From the NCBI RefSeq assembly GCF_037055275.1, contig NZ_CP146343.1, forward strand, positions 4,188,501-4,252,500: a DNA stretch of 64,000 nucleotides, given 5' to 3'. The stretch is from Pseudomonas sp. ML2-2023-3. GTDB taxonomy: Bacteria; Pseudomonadota; Gammaproteobacteria; Pseudomonadales; Pseudomonadaceae. Every line of letters starts with the position of its first letter. Within the stretch, counting starts at the first letter, position 1. A program made the position numbers and the translations under genes. The notes beneath the pieces were generated by a model. That model made no database searches. It was not told where the DNA came from and saw only the letters and a program-made list of their open reading frames with translations. Below are positions 1 through 9,277 of this stretch, in pieces.

Positions 1-375
1 CACTGCATAGAGATAATCACCGATGTGCAGCGAAACCAGCCCACGCCCGGCGACAAACAATCGCATTTCATCAGCACCGTGACGATGCTCGTCCAGAAAC
101 CTGGCGCGCAACTCGGCTTTTTGCGGGTGTTCGCTGCTGACACTGACAACGTCAAGGCTGGCGCAGCCGTGTTCGCTCATCAGCCGATCAATCGGCTCAC
201 GGCAGGCCTGGACCACTTCGTCCTGGCTGGCGCCCGGCCGGATCGGTGTTGTGGTTGGCAGGCGATCAAAACCCACGCCCTGTTCGGCCAGTGTAGAAAC
301 GATGTCTTCAAAGTGGGTCAGCACCTTGTTGGGTAATTCAGGGCTCGATACGTGGTAAACGGACAGGCTGCTCAT
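1..375 (-). CDS. mtnD: Acireductone dioxygenase, 3' end cut by window
   Basis: Acireductone dioxygenase (cupin fold, cytosol) oxidises the aci-reductone intermediate of the methionine salvage pathway; the metal bound decides between the on- and off-pathway products. The first 125 codons are present, starting with MSSLSVYHVSSPELPNK, which matches Pseudomonas MtnD proteins. The metal-binding motif EHRHGADE (His-x-His followed by Glu) is visible near residue 95. The C-terminal part, with the last metal-binding His, lies beyond position 1. The start is the ATG at 375. Downstream on the same strand would be the rest of the methionine salvage genes. Family assignment is firm; completeness cannot be judged. 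Confidence 0.93.
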   Translation of the reverse strand, partial: MSSLSVYHVSSPELPNKVLTHFEDIVSTLAEQGVGFDRLPTTTPIRPGASQDEVVQACREPIDRLMSEHGCASLDVVSVSSEHPQKAELRARFLDEHRHGADEMRLFVAGRGLVSLHIGDYLYAV

Positions 376-425
376 GGGACGGGGTTCCTTGGCTTGGGCG
401 TGCATTCGGCTGTTGCGGGCAAGGC

Positions 426-1574
426 TCAGTGCCTGTCCTCTTTCAATCGAGTGGCAATGATAACGGCTGCGGTCAGAGCTGCGACGCTTGCCATACTAAA
501 GGTGAAGGTGGGACCCAGGGTGTTCCAGCTATAACCGGAATACAGTGCCCCCACTGCGCCGCCAATCCCGGCCAGGGTGGCGTACAAGGCCTGGCCCTGC
601 CCTTGCTGGCCCGGGCCAAAACTGCGCTGTACAAAGGTCATGGCCGAGGCGTGAAAACTGCCGAAAGTGGCGGCATGCAGCAGCTGCGCCAGCAGCAATA
701 CCCACAGGTGCTCGGCAAAAGAACCCAACAATAGCCAGCGCACGGCGGCCAGCATGAAACTGAACATCAACACCCGGCGCACGGAGAACTTGAGCAGGAT
801 GCGGCGCATGGCCAAAAACATCAGCACTTCGGCGACCACCCCCAGAGCCCAGAGCAGACCGATCACGCCCCGGCTGTAACCCAGGTCCTCGAGGTGCAGG
901 GTGAGGAAGGTGTAATACGGCCCGTGGCTCATTTGCATCAACGCGACACAGGCATAAAACGCCAGTACACCGGGGCTGCACAATTGCTTTAAAAAGCCGC
1001 CCACGACGGCTGCACGCCCCTGACTGGAAGGTTGCGCATTCGGTACCCACAGGCTGCACAGCACAATGCCGCCCATGATCACGATCAGCGCTACCGGGTA
1101 GATATCCAGGCTCAGCCACTCAAACAGGCGTCCCAGAATCACCACCGCGAGGATAAAACCGATCGAGCCCCACAGGCGAATCTGGCTGTAACGCTCAGGC
1201 TGCTCGCGCAAGTGGGCAAAGGTGATGACTTCGAATTGCGGCAATACGGCGTGCCAGAAGAACGCGTGCAGCGCCATCACCAGTGCCAGCCAGGCATAAC
1301 TCTGGCTGACGAAAATCAGGGCAAAGCTGAGCAAGGTGCAGAGCGCGCCCAGCCGCACAATCAACAGCCGCTTGCCGGTGTAGTCGCCAAGCCAGCCCCA
1401 CAGATTGGGGGCCACGCAGCGCATCAACATCGGGATGGCCACCAGTTCGCCTATGCGCGCACTGGAGAAGCCGAGGTGATGAAAGTACAGCGCCAGAAAC
1501 GGCGCTGTCGCGCCGAGCAAGGCGAAATAGAAAAGATAGAACCCGGACAGGCGCCAGTAAGGAAGTGTCGCCAC
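426..1574 (-). CDS. MFS transporter, HcaT/MFS_1-like
   Basis: Inner-membrane major facilitator superfamily transporter of 382 residues with about twelve hydrophobic segments. It starts MATLPYWRLSGFYLFYF and carries a cytoplasmic-loop motif resembling the MFS signature near residues 60-70 (NLWGWLGDYTGKRLLIVRLG). It resembles the MFS_1-like/HcaT group, often annotated as aromatic acid or nucleoside:proton symporters, but the substrate cannot be read from sequence. It lies 34 bp downstream of aroC on the same strand and upstream of mtnD, an order common in Pseudomonas, so it may be co-transcribed with aroC. Confidence 0.85.
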   Translation of the reverse strand: MATLPYWRLSGFYLFYFALLGATAPFLALYFHHLGFSSARIGELVAIPMLMRCVAPNLWGWLGDYTGKRLLIVRLGALCTLLSFALIFVSQSYAWLALVMALHAFFWHAVLPQFEVITFAHLREQPERYSQIRLWGSIGFILAVVILGRLFEWLSLDIYPVALIVIMGGIVLCSLWVPNAQPSSQGRAAVVGGFLKQLCSPGVLAFYACVALMQMSHGPYYTFLTLHLEDLGYSRGVIGLLWALGVVAEVLMFLAMRRILLKFSVRRVLMFSFMLAAVRWLLLGSFAEHLWVLLLAQLLHAATFGSFHASAMTFVQRSFGPGQQGQGQALYATLAGIGGAVGALYSGYSWNTLGPTFTFSMASVAALTAAVIIATRLKEDRH

Positions 1575-1608
1575 GGTCGTCAGACCGTGGCGCCCAGCAA
1601 CCCTTGCA

Positions 1609-2700
1609 TTACAGCTGGCCCAGCACAGGCGTGCTTACACGCACGTCGGCATTTTGCCCACGATGACGCAGCAGGTGGTCCATCAGCACGATGGCCATCA
1701 TGGCTTCGGCAATCGGGGTGGCACGAATGCCTACACACGGGTCATGACGGCCCTTGGTGATCACGTCCACCGGATTGCCATGCACGTCGATCGAGCGGCC
1801 CGGGGTGGTGATGCTCGATGTTGGCTTGAGGGCCAAGTGTGCAACGATCGGCTGGCCGGACGAAATCCCGCCCAGAATGCCGCCCGCGTTGTTGCTGAGG
1901 AAGCCTTCGGGAGTCATCTCGTCGCGGTGCTCGGTGCCACGCTGGGCAACGCTGGCAAAGCCGGCGCCAATCTCGATGCCCTTGACCGCGTTGATGCTCA
2001 TCAGCGCATGGGCCAATTCAGCGTCCAGGCGGTCGAAAATCGGCTCGCCCAGACCCGGAATCACACCTTCGGCGACCACGGTGATTTTGGCACCGACCGA
2101 GTCCTGATCACGACGCAGTTGATCCATGTAGGCCTCAAGCTCCGGCACTTTGTCTGGATCAGGGCTGAAAAAGGCGTTTTCTTCAACCGAGTCCCAGGTC
2201 TTGAACGGGATTTCGATCGGGCCCAGCTGGCTCATGTAGCCGCGAATCACAATGCCCTGGGTTGCCAGGTACTTTTTGGCAATGGCACCTGCGGCCACAC
2301 GCATCGCCGTTTCACGGGCCGAGCTGCGACCGCCACCGCGGTAATCCCGCTCGCCGTATTTGTGATGGTAGGTGTAATCGGCGTGGGCCGGACGAAACAG
2401 ATCCTTGATCGCCGAGTAGTCCTTGGACTTCTGGTCGGTGTTGCGGATCAACAGGCCGATGGCGCAACCGGTGGTGCGACCTTCAAACACCCCGGAAAGG
2501 ATTTCGACTTCGTCGGCTTCCTGGCGCTGGGTGGTATGACGGCTGGTGCCGGGCTTGCGTCGATCCAGATCACGCTGCAGGTCTTCAAGGGACAGCTCCA
2601 GCCCTGGCGGGCAGCCATCAACAATGGCGACCAACGCCGGACCATGGCTTTCGCCAGCGGTGGTGACAGTGAACAGCTTGCCGTAGGTATTGCCGGACAT
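1609..2700 (-). CDS. aroC: Chorismate synthase
   Basis: Chorismate synthase converts 5-enolpyruvylshikimate-3-phosphate to chorismate, the last step of the shikimate pathway; it is cytosolic and needs reduced FMN. The 363-residue length is standard. Family signatures are visible: the N-terminal [20 protein letters not shown], an internal [12 protein letters not shown] around residue 125 and the C-terminal [18 protein letters not shown]. The start ATG at 2700 gives the canonical N-terminus [10 protein letters not shown]. Full-length with no disruption. Confidence 0.98.
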   Translation of the reverse strand: MSGNTYGKLFTVTTAGESHGPALVAIVDGCPPGLELSLEDLQRDLDRRKPGTSRHTTQRQEADEVEILSGVFEGRTTGCAIGLLIRNTDQKSKDYSAIKDLFRPAHADYTYHHKYGERDYRGGGRSSARETAMRVAAGAIAKKYLATQGIVIRGYMSQLGPIEIPFKTWDSVEENAFFSPDPDKVPELEAYMDQLRRDQDSVGAKITVVAEGVIPGLGEPIFDRLDAELAHALMSINAVKGIEIGAGFASVAQRGTEHRDEMTPEGFLSNNAGGILGGISSGQPIVAHLALKPTSSITTPGRSIDVHGNPVDVITKGRHDPCVGIRATPIAEAMMAIVLMDHLLRHRGQNADVRVSTPVLGQL

Positions 2701-2893
2701 GCAGGGCGCTCCGCGAAAATCAGCCGATAAAGTTCAGCCCGAAATCGGTTCAAGTTGTGTTGCAGCCACAACAGAAGTTGAACAGATCCCAGATAACCAA
2801 ATGCGCCAGTATACGCAGGCTACCTCCGTAGTTCATCCTCGAACCTTACTCATCCGGGTTTGTCCAACCGGCACACTAGACAATGATGGCGCT

Positions 2894-3898
2894 ATGATGC
2901 TGCGAATACTCTTCTTTGCACTGACCTTGCTTGGCTTTGGCTCCCAGGCCCTGGCAGCCCCCCCTTCCAATGTCTTGCTGCGGCCCATTGAGCTGGATAC
3001 CGGCTCCGGCACGCTGTATGGCTCGCTGGTATTGCCCAAGAGCGACAAGCCCGTACCTGTGGTGCTGATCATTGCGGGTTCCGGCCCGACCGACCGCGAC
3101 GGCAACAACCCCATGGGAGGGCGCAATGATGCCCTGAAAAAGCTGGCATGGCGCCTGGCCCAGAGCAATATCGCCAGCGTGCGTTTCGACAAGCGCGGCA
3201 TTGCCCAAAGCCGGCCTGCCGGGCCTGATGAGCGACAGTTGAACCTGGATCAATATGTCACCGACGCGGTGGCCTGGGGCGAGAAGCTCAAAAGCGACCC
3301 GCGCTTTGGCAAGGTGTTTGTGCTCGGACACAGTGAAGGCGCATTGATCGCAAGCCTCGCAGCGCCCAGGATTGGCGCCGCCGGGGTGATTTCCATTGCG
3401 GGGACTGGACGTCCGGTGGGCGTCTTGTTGCGCGAACAATTGCAACGCAATCATCTGCCACCGGCACTGCTCAAACGCAGCTTCGAGCTGATCAGCACCC
3501 TCGAGGCCGGTCGCACCGACGATAACGTGCCTGACGACCTGCAACTGGTGTTCCGTCCCAGCGTGCAGCCGTACATGATCAGCCTTCTGCGCTACAACCC
3601 TGCTACCGCCTTTGCTGCGCTGAAAATGCCGGCGCTGATCATTCAGGGCACTCATGACATCCAGGTTGAGGTCAAGGATGCGCGCCTGCTCAAGGCAGCC
3701 AAGCCCGATGCCGTTCTGACGCTGATCAATGGCATGAACCACGTGATGCGGATCGTGCCAATGGACATGAAGCGCCAGATACAGTCCTACAACGACCCCA
3801 ATCAGCGTCTGGCGGGAGAGCTGGGCGATCGAACTGTGCGCTTTATCACGAAAGTGAACGCCGGCCAGCCCTACAGTCCTGCGCATAACGGCCGATAA
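2894..3898 (+). CDS. Secreted alpha/beta hydrolase
   Basis: Alpha/beta-hydrolase of about 334 residues. The chosen start (tandem ATGs at 2894 and 2897) gives a clear signal peptide, MMLRILFFALTLLGFGSQALA, with likely cleavage after ALA, so the enzyme is expected in the periplasm. The nucleophile elbow GHSEGA is present near residue 140, and a later GTHDIQV/NGMNH segment fits the acid and catalytic His. It resembles serine aminopeptidase/Hydrolase_4-type proteins, but the substrate is unknown. An open frame continues upstream to 2690, overlapping aroC on the other strand, but it would hide the signal peptide. No strong ribosome site decides between the two ATGs. Confidence 0.8.
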   Translation: MMLRILFFALTLLGFGSQALAAPPSNVLLRPIELDTGSGTLYGSLVLPKSDKPVPVVLIIAGSGPTDRDGNNPMGGRNDALKKLAWRLAQSNIASVRFDKRGIAQSRPAGPDERQLNLDQYVTDAVAWGEKLKSDPRFGKVFVLGHSEGALIASLAAPRIGAAGVISIAGTGRPVGVLLREQLQRNHLPPALLKRSFELISTLEAGRTDDNVPDDLQLVFRPSVQPYMISLLRYNPATAFAALKMPALIIQGTHDIQVEVKDARLLKAAKPDAVLTLINGMNHVMRIVPMDMKRQIQSYNDPNQRLAGELGDRTVRFITKVNAGQPYSPAHNGR

Positions 3899-3957
3899 AC
3901 CGGTGTCGGCCGCCTTTGCTTTGCTGACATTTCGGGCTAGCACAGGATTGAGCCGCT

Positions 3958-4749
3958 ATGAGCGACACCCCATCACAACCCGCCGGGACTGAGGCACCGG
4001 CAGCGCCCGAGGCGCCGCCCCTGCCTTGGGCTGACGTGCAGCCCGAGCATTTCAGAATGCTGCGCCTCGCCCCTCTGCAGACAGACCGCAGCACCGGGGC
4101 ACGCCCCCTGCGGTTTGTGCAGTTCGGGTATGCCGAACGCAACAGCAAGGAACTCAGCCTGCTGCGACTGGCTGTCTCCTTGCCTGGCCAGCGGGTACGC
4201 GAGGAGCAAAATCATCTCGATGTGTGGGTCGACCACCTGACTCACCGCGTGCGCTTGAGCCCTGAGCGCGGCCTGCAGATTGAACCCCTGAACCGCGGAA
4301 TAGGCCGCTTCTTACTGGCTCAAGCTGCAAAATGGGTGCAAAAAAGGTGGGCTCAGTACCGCATTGACGGGATCGACCTGCCCAGCAGGGACGCCCTGAA
4401 CGAAGACAGCCGCCTGCGCCGCGACCATTTTTTGCGCGTGCACGGGTTTGATGTGGTGTATGCCGATGCCCAGTTTCTGAAAGCACGACTGGAAGACGTA
4501 CAGGCAGGCGAATTACTGGACAGCTGGAACGTCGAGAAACTTCAGATCCTGGAGATTCTTGATGCCGCGCAAATGCTCCAGCAGGCTGAGCAGAACCTGC
4601 AGGAGCAAGATGTGAAGCTGCGGGACAAGGAAGAAAAACTCAGCAGGCACCGGCGCGAAGAGACCGGCTTGCGTTTTACCATCACCTGCCTGGTGGCCTT
4701 TTCAGTGTTCCAGGCAGGCTTGTTGATCTGGATTGCGACACACCGCTGA
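3958..4749 (+). CDS. Unknown protein with C-terminal coiled coil and membrane anchor
   Basis: Protein of 263 residues not recognised as a named family. Visible parts: a Pro/Ala-rich N-terminus (residues 1-25), a mixed central region rich in Arg and Leu, a predicted coiled coil around residues 195-235 (rich in Gln, Glu, Leu, Lys), and one hydrophobic segment near the C-terminus (about 240-258). This suggests a tail-anchored inner-membrane protein with its bulk in the cytoplasm. It follows the hydrolase by 59 bp on the same strand and converges on prmB. Codon use looks like that of its neighbours, so it is probably a real chromosomal gene. Confidence 0.75.
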   Translation: MSDTPSQPAGTEAPAAPEAPPLPWADVQPEHFRMLRLAPLQTDRSTGARPLRFVQFGYAERNSKELSLLRLAVSLPGQRVREEQNHLDVWVDHLTHRVRLSPERGLQIEPLNRGIGRFLLAQAAKWVQKRWAQYRIDGIDLPSRDALNEDSRLRRDHFLRVHGFDVVYADAQFLKARLEDVQAGELLDSWNVEKLQILEILDAAQMLQQAEQNLQEQDVKLRDKEEKLSRHRREETGLRFTITCLVAFSVFQAGLLIWIATHR

Positions 4750-4766
4750 AGCAGGTCGCAATCCGT

Positions 4767-4797
4767 AGCAGCCTTCGTTCCTAGGCAGCGGCTACTC
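4767..4797. repeat. Single arm of family-B intergenic repeat
   Basis: Contains CAGCCTTCGTTCCTAGGCAG followed by CGGCTAC, the right arm of the family-B palindromes found elsewhere in the window (for example at 34934-35025). The left arm is not recognisable here. It sits in the 56-bp convergent gap between the unknown membrane protein and prmB. Confidence 0.7.
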
Positions 4798-4805
4798 ACC
4801 TGCCA

Positions 4806-5714
4806 TCAAACCCGCGAAGCGAACAGCGCCTGATGCTCTCGGCACTGCTCGGCGGTCAGCATGAACACCCCATGACCACCACGCTCGAAATCAAGCCAGG
4901 CAAAGTCGACTTCCGGGTACAGCGACTCGACGTGAACCTGGCTGTTGCCCACTTCAACAATCAGCAGGCCTTTTTCGGTCAGATGGTCAGCCGCCTCGGC
5001 CAGCATCCGGCGTACCAGGTTCAGACCATCATCGCCGCAAGCCAGGCCCAACTCCGGTTCATGCTGGTACTCGGCAGGCATGTCGGCAAAATCTTCAGCA
5101 TCGACATACGGCGGGTTGGACGCGATCAAGTCGAAGCGCTGCCCCGGCAAACCATCAAAGCCATCGCCCTGAACGGTGTATACGCGCTCGTCAACGCCGT
5201 GACGCTCAATATTCTGGTTAGCCACTTCAAGGGCTTCAAACGACAGGTCGGCCAGCACCACTTCGGCGTTCTGGAACTCATAGGCACACGCAATACCGAT
5301 GCAGCCCGAACCGGTGCACAGATCTAGAATGCGCGCCGGCTCAGTCCCCAGCCACGGCTCAAAACGTTTTTCGATCAGCTCACCAATGGGTGAGCGCGGA
5401 ATCAGTACGCGCTCATCAACAATAAACGACATCCCGCAGAACCACGCTTCGCCCAACAGATAGGCTGTCGGTACCCGCTCTTCGATGCGGCGCTTGAGCA
5501 AATGCTGCAGGTTGACCAGTTCATCGTCTTCAAGGCGGCAATCGAGATAACTGTCCGCGATTTCCCACGGCAGGTTCAGTGCACCCAACACCAGTTGACG
5601 GGCTTCGTCCCAAGCGTTATCGGTGCCATGACCAAAGAACAGCTCTTCCCCATGAAAGTGGCTAACGGCCCAGCGAATATGGTCGCGCAAAGTGCGCAGG
5701 CGGGAAGTGATCAA
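4806..5714 (-). CDS. prmB: Ribosomal protein L3 N5-glutamine methyltransferase
   Basis: SAM-dependent methyltransferase that modifies a glutamine of ribosomal protein L3 in the cytosol. At 302 residues it has the usual length. The SAM-binding motif [18 protein letters not shown] lies near residues 129-146, and the catalytic NPPY motif of glutamine/adenine N-methyltransferases is at residues 200-203 ([14 protein letters not shown]). The N-terminal helical domain matches PrmB rather than PrmC. It is divergent from the isochorismatase-family gene at 5988. Confidence 0.95.
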   Translation of the reverse strand: MITSRLRTLRDHIRWAVSHFHGEELFFGHGTDNAWDEARQLVLGALNLPWEIADSYLDCRLEDDELVNLQHLLKRRIEERVPTAYLLGEAWFCGMSFIVDERVLIPRSPIGELIEKRFEPWLGTEPARILDLCTGSGCIGIACAYEFQNAEVVLADLSFEALEVANQNIERHGVDERVYTVQGDGFDGLPGQRFDLIASNPPYVDAEDFADMPAEYQHEPELGLACGDDGLNLVRRMLAEAADHLTEKGLLIVEVGNSQVHVESLYPEVDFAWLDFERGGHGVFMLTAEQCREHQALFASRV

Positions 5715-5987
5715 TGGTCTTACTCCTCAAAATCGATTGGCGATTCTAACAGCCAAACCTCGACGCGCCAAAGGCAGGCCACCGGTCTACACACCCCGCT
5801 GTTTTAAAACGTCAGAACACGTCCATGAAAAACCTGAAATCGCTCCAATTTGTACATTTTTACCTTTCTGCGTTACTCCTTGACATCGCTACAGGCCAAC
5901 AACCACACCGCTTGCACGACAGGCCATTCACATAAACGCTCCGCCAGTGGAGAATGTCTCAAAAGCCCCATTCAAAGGAGCCCCCGA

Positions 5988-6578
5988 ATGCCCGCTTTAA
6001 AGACGATGTTTCAACTCACTGGACGTGGTTATGCCGCGGCCAATCTGAGCAATGCCAGCCTGCTGATCATCGATGCGCAAAACGAATATCTGAACGGGCC
6101 CCTGGCCTTGTCCGGCATGGACGCTGCCACTGCCAACATCGCCCTTTTGCTGGAGGCTGCCCGCAAGGCCAAGCGCCCGGTGATCCATATCCGTCACCTG
6201 GGCACCGTTGGCGGCATGTTCGACCCGCAGGGCGAACGAGGCGCGTTCATCAAAGGCCTTGAACCCCAGGGCGATGAGCTGATTATCGAAAAGCGCATGC
6301 CCAACGCCTTCAATGACACAGGCTTGCAAAAAGCACTGGAGAACCTGGGTTCCCTGGATGTGATCGTCTGCGGCTTCATGAGCCACTCCAGCGTCAGCAC
6401 CACCGTACGCGCAGCCAAAGACTATGGCCTGCGCTGCACCTTGGTCGAAGATGCCTGCGCCACCCGAGACTTGCCTACCCCGGACGGCATTATCAGCGCA
6501 GAGCAGGTTCAGAAAGCCGAGATGGCGATCATGAACGACAACTTCGCCACCCTGACCCTGACTAAAAACCTGATTTGA
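5988..6578 (+). CDS. Isochorismatase-family hydrolase lacking the usual Cys
   Basis: Cytosolic alpha/beta protein of 196 residues in the isochorismatase-like superfamily. The first catalytic-type residues are present: Asp29 in LLIIDAQNEY and Lys102 in IIEKRMPNAF. At the position where cysteine hydrolases carry the nucleophile (usual pattern G-F-M-T-H-x-C-V-S-T-T) this protein has Ser135 in GFMSHSSVSTTVRAAKDYG. It may therefore act like isochorismatases that need no Cys, or have a different activity. The start at 5988 is set by an AAAGGAG ribosome site 8 bases upstream and removes a poor N-terminal extension. Substrate unknown. Confidence 0.82.
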   Translation: MPALKTMFQLTGRGYAAANLSNASLLIIDAQNEYLNGPLALSGMDAATANIALLLEAARKAKRPVIHIRHLGTVGGMFDPQGERGAFIKGLEPQGDELIIEKRMPNAFNDTGLQKALENLGSLDVIVCGFMSHSSVSTTVRAAKDYGLRCTLVEDACATRDLPTPDGIISAEQVQKAEMAIMNDNFATLTLTKNLI

Positions 6579-6724
6579 TCTGAATCGGCTTCTGACGGGC
6601 GGCCTGCGCAACCGCCCATCAATAAAGACCGTCCACCTGCACGCAGCTTCCTGTTTCCCCCCTCCCAGGAACAACCTGCCCAATTCCCTGTCGAAGGGCC
6701 GATACCCTTTAAGGAAAGATCGGA

Positions 6725-7045
6725 ATGAAGATCTCCGATGGTTTTGATGCTCGACGCTTACGCCCCAAGGCACACCGTGACTGGCGCTCACGCCTGGTAC
6801 TGGTGTTTGCCGCGCTGATTGCGCTTGTGGGCGCGCTGTTACTGGTGGCAGGTGCCGCCAGCCTGATTGGCCGCCCCGGCGCCCTGGGTGAGCTCAATGC
6901 CAGCCCGGCGGGTGCAACACTGGTACTGGTGCTTGGCATACTGGTCTGCTGGCTGGGCGTCTGGATGTGGCGTCGTCGCCGTCGCCTGATGCGCCAGCCA
7001 CTGGGCCTGAACATGGCCCCGCACCTGATGAAAAAACAAGACTGA
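6725..7045 (+). CDS. Small two-helix membrane protein
   Basis: Protein of 106 residues with two hydrophobic segments (about residues 26-46 and 59-80), Arg-rich flanks (HRDWRSRL; WMWRRRRRLMRQ) and a basic C-terminus, so it is probably an inner-membrane protein with both ends in the cytoplasm. An AAGGAAAG ribosome site lies just before the ATG. No function is recognised. It sits between the isochorismatase-family gene and the Smr-domain gene. Confidence 0.72.
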   Translation: MKISDGFDARRLRPKAHRDWRSRLVLVFAALIALVGALLLVAGAASLIGRPGALGELNASPAGATLVLVLGILVCWLGVWMWRRRRRLMRQPLGLNMAPHLMKKQD

Positions 7046-7108
7046 CGCACATCCGCCGCCCGATTGTCGTCGACTTGGGTAAACTAGCCGCCCTTCACGG
7101 AGGCTGAC

Positions 7109-7666
7109 ATGCAAGACGACGATTTTTCCCTGTTCAAAAACGAGATTCGCGGCGTTAAACCGATCAAGCATGATCGGGCGGACACCGGCAAACCCAAAGC
7201 TGACCGTGCACAGCTGGCAAAACTGCGTCAGTCAGCCACTGTGCGCACCAATGCGGCCATCATCGACGGCCTGTCAGACCAATTCGTGATCGATGTTGGC
7301 CCCGAAGATCAACTGAGCTGGGCCCGTGATGGCGTGCAAGAAAGCCAGATGCGCAAGCTCAAGCTGGGCCAGATCAGCTTCGAAGGCAGCCTTGATCTGC
7401 ATGGCATGACCGTCGAAAAAGCCCGCGAAACCCTTTGGGAATTCCTCAGCGAAGCTACCCGGCTTGAAGTGCGCTGCGTGCGCGTCACCCACGGCAAGGC
7501 CGTACGCCTGGACGGCAAGCGTCCAATGATCAAGAGCCACGTCAATACCTGGCTGCGCCAGCACTCACAGGTACTGGGCTTCTGTTCTTGCCAGGCCAAA
7601 CATGGCGGTGCCGGCGCGGTGTATGTGATGCTCAAGCGCACCATGATGGAAGGTCGAGACGAATAA
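7109..7666 (+). CDS. Smr-domain protein (SmrA/YfcN-like)
   Basis: Protein of 185 residues with a C-terminal Smr (small MutS-related) domain from about residue 90. The diagnostic LDLHGMTVEKA (residues 95-105) and the later VRVTHGKAVRLDGKRP fit the conserved DLHG and HGKG/GxG-type motifs of Smr nucleases. The basic N-terminal region (DIFRGVKP-like segment) matches SmrA-type proteins. Smr domains cleave branched DNA or, in ribosome rescue factors, mRNA; which applies here is not known. GGAGG lies 6 bases before the ATG. In related genomes folE follows directly; here about 1.6 kb intervenes. Confidence 0.88.
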   Translation: MQDDDFSLFKNEIRGVKPIKHDRADTGKPKADRAQLAKLRQSATVRTNAAIIDGLSDQFVIDVGPEDQLSWARDGVQESQMRKLKLGQISFEGSLDLHGMTVEKARETLWEFLSEATRLEVRCVRVTHGKAVRLDGKRPMIKSHVNTWLRQHSQVLGFCSCQAKHGGAGAVYVMLKRTMMEGRDE

Positions 7667-7717
7667 CACGCTCTGCAAGGATTTAAACCCGCTTGCCTCA
7701 GGCAAATCGGTCAAGTC

Positions 7718-7740
7718 GAGCAGTTATCCACTAACTGCTC
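7718..7740. terminator. Perfect 9-bp stem-loop after the Smr gene
   Basis: GAGCAGTTA and TAACTGCTC pair perfectly around a 5-base loop, 51 bases after the Smr-gene stop. There is no U-tract, so it is a weak terminator candidate or a boundary structure of the accessory insertion. Confidence 0.4.
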
Positions 7741-7896
7741 AATAAATGCATACTTCATCCGCCCTCTCCAATCCTGACGACTCGCTAAACTTCGCCCCCC
7801 CATTAAACTATCTAACTATGCAAAAAGTATGGCTACCCTCGCCTATTAACCTGCTGGATAATACGGGGTAATCGGCGCTTATTTAGCCCTCCACAA

Positions 7897-8670
7897 ATGG
7901 ATAACCTTTTTGTGACCCCACACCCTCCCAAAACACGCATATTAGTTGTCGACGACCAACCGCTTATCGTTGAAGAGATGTGTGAATTTCTAGAGAGTAA
8001 CGGGTTCACCTGCATTCCCAGTTACAGTAGCCGCCAGGCCATTGACCTGTTCAACGAAGACCCGTCGATCGCCCTGGTGGTGTGCGACTTGCTGATGCCC
8101 GGTTTCGACGGCATAGAACTCATCCAGAGGCTCAAGCAATACTCCAAGAAGCATCGCGTCTTCGATGCCGTCCTGCTAAGCGCCCAGGGCGAAAAAAAGG
8201 ATCTGGTCCGTGCTCTGCGCGAAGGTTTCTCCGACTACCACCAAAAGCCTGTCAACCCCGACTCGCTGCTTCAGACGCTGAAGAAACTCGAAGAAAAGCA
8301 AACAGACAGCGCAGCACACAATCAGAGCACCGAGGCCTTGAGCAGGCGTTTGCAAGGCCTGATAAATTCCATAAGCGACATACATTCAGATATTAGAAAA
8401 GCCCATCCGCCCCGTACAAGAAATACCAGCAGCCCATCGGACACCGAACAAACGGACTATAAGGAATTTTTATTCAGCAAGTTATCACCTCGCCAACTGC
8501 AAGCGGCACAACTTGTCAGCGAAGGTAAAACAAACTACGAAATCGCCAGCGACATGGGCATTACGCCAAATACAGTAAAACTCTATATTTCACAAATACT
8601 GAACTTGACGGGCGCCTCCAATAGAACACAGTTAGCGCTCGCTTTAAAATCACATGGATTGAGTCTATAA
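7897..8670 (+). CDS. Orphan response regulator, REC plus LuxR-type HTH
   Basis: Two-domain transcription factor of 257 residues. Residues 13-130 form a receiver domain with acidic residues Asp19/Asp20 (ILVVDDQ), phospho-acceptor Asp64 (VVCDLLMPG) and the conserved Lys in HQKPV. A variable linker follows. The LuxR/NarL-type helix-turn-helix spans about residues 195-255 (LSPRQLQAAQLVSEGKTNYE then TPNTVKLYISQIL). No histidine kinase is nearby. No clear ribosome site precedes the ATG at 7897, and the upstream DNA is richer in A+T than the flanking core genes. Its position between the Smr gene and folE, next to a recombinase relic, suggests acquisition by transfer. Targets are unknown. Confidence 0.88.
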   Translation: MDNLFVTPHPPKTRILVVDDQPLIVEEMCEFLESNGFTCIPSYSSRQAIDLFNEDPSIALVVCDLLMPGFDGIELIQRLKQYSKKHRVFDAVLLSAQGEKKDLVRALREGFSDYHQKPVNPDSLLQTLKKLEEKQTDSAAHNQSTEALSRRLQGLINSISDIHSDIRKAHPPRTRNTSSPSDTEQTDYKEFLFSKLSPRQLQAAQLVSEGKTNYEIASDMGITPNTVKLYISQILNLTGASNRTQLALALKSHGLSL

Positions 8671-8674
8671 AGCG

Positions 8675-8935
8675 ATGAACATACGCTACAGCAAAGGGGT
8701 TGGCTCCTTTATCACTATTTGTATGCCGGACGCGGTGAGGGTCGGTTTACACCGTCAACTGAATGCAATTAAGAGCGCCAGGAACAGCCTGCAGGTACGC
8801 CTGGCCAGTGAGCGCGCAGAGGGCTTTAGTGAAGCACTCAAGACCCTCGATGTATTAACCTGTGAAGATATGGCCAGTGTCTCCCAGGTGATACACGCCG
8901 TGGTTCAAGCCAGAACCCAGGCGCTGACACTGTAA
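8675..8935 (+). CDS. Unknown 86-residue protein
   Basis: Small protein starting MNIRYSKGVGSFITICMPDA, only four bases after the response-regulator stop, so possibly translationally coupled to it. It shows an amphipathic helical pattern (residues 28-80) and no membrane segment or recognisable domain. It may be part of the accessory insertion. No ribosome site of note precedes it. Confidence 0.5.
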   Translation: MNIRYSKGVGSFITICMPDAVRVGLHRQLNAIKSARNSLQVRLASERAEGFSEALKTLDVLTCEDMASVSQVIHAVVQARTQALTL

Positions 8936-8995
8936 CCGGGCCATGCACCAAAAAACTCACGGGCCAGGCTGGCGGTGGTCACGATGATTGGTTGA

Positions 8996-9277
8996 GCGCG
9001 CGCCTGGTCGAGTCGGGCTTATTTTCAAGAAGCGCCATCAAATCTGGCCCTCAAAGTGCGCCGACAATACAACTGTCGCCATACCTACGCTACCATGTGC
9101 CTCATGGCAGGCATGAACCCTGCGTTTATCGCCAATCAGCTTGGCCACGGCGTGCAGATATTGCTCTCGACTTACGCTAGATGGCTCAATTCCAGCACAG
9201 ACTGGAGCGAGCTCGGGAAACTCGAAAACAGCATGATTGGTACAAAATTGGCACGACCCGACGAGGTGCCACTATGA
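8996..9277 (+). pseudogene. C-terminal relic of a tyrosine recombinase/phage integrase
   Basis: An open frame without a proper start encodes only the last ~94 residues of a phage-type integrase. Recognisable catalytic-domain pieces are the Arg of CRHTYATMCLMAG, the His of ANQLGHG and the nucleophile Tyr of STYARWLN. The DNA-binding N-terminus and most of the catalytic domain (some 300 residues) are missing, so it cannot be active. The true C-terminus seems kept, ending [12 protein letters not shown] at a TGA at 9275-9277. It marks the edge of a decayed integrative element adjoining folE. Confidence 0.8.

Noticed and set aside
6690..6706. GCCGATAC near 6699 as a sigma-28 -10 element
   Set aside because: No matching -35 TCAAG or TAAA lies at the right distance, and the downstream gene has no link to motility.
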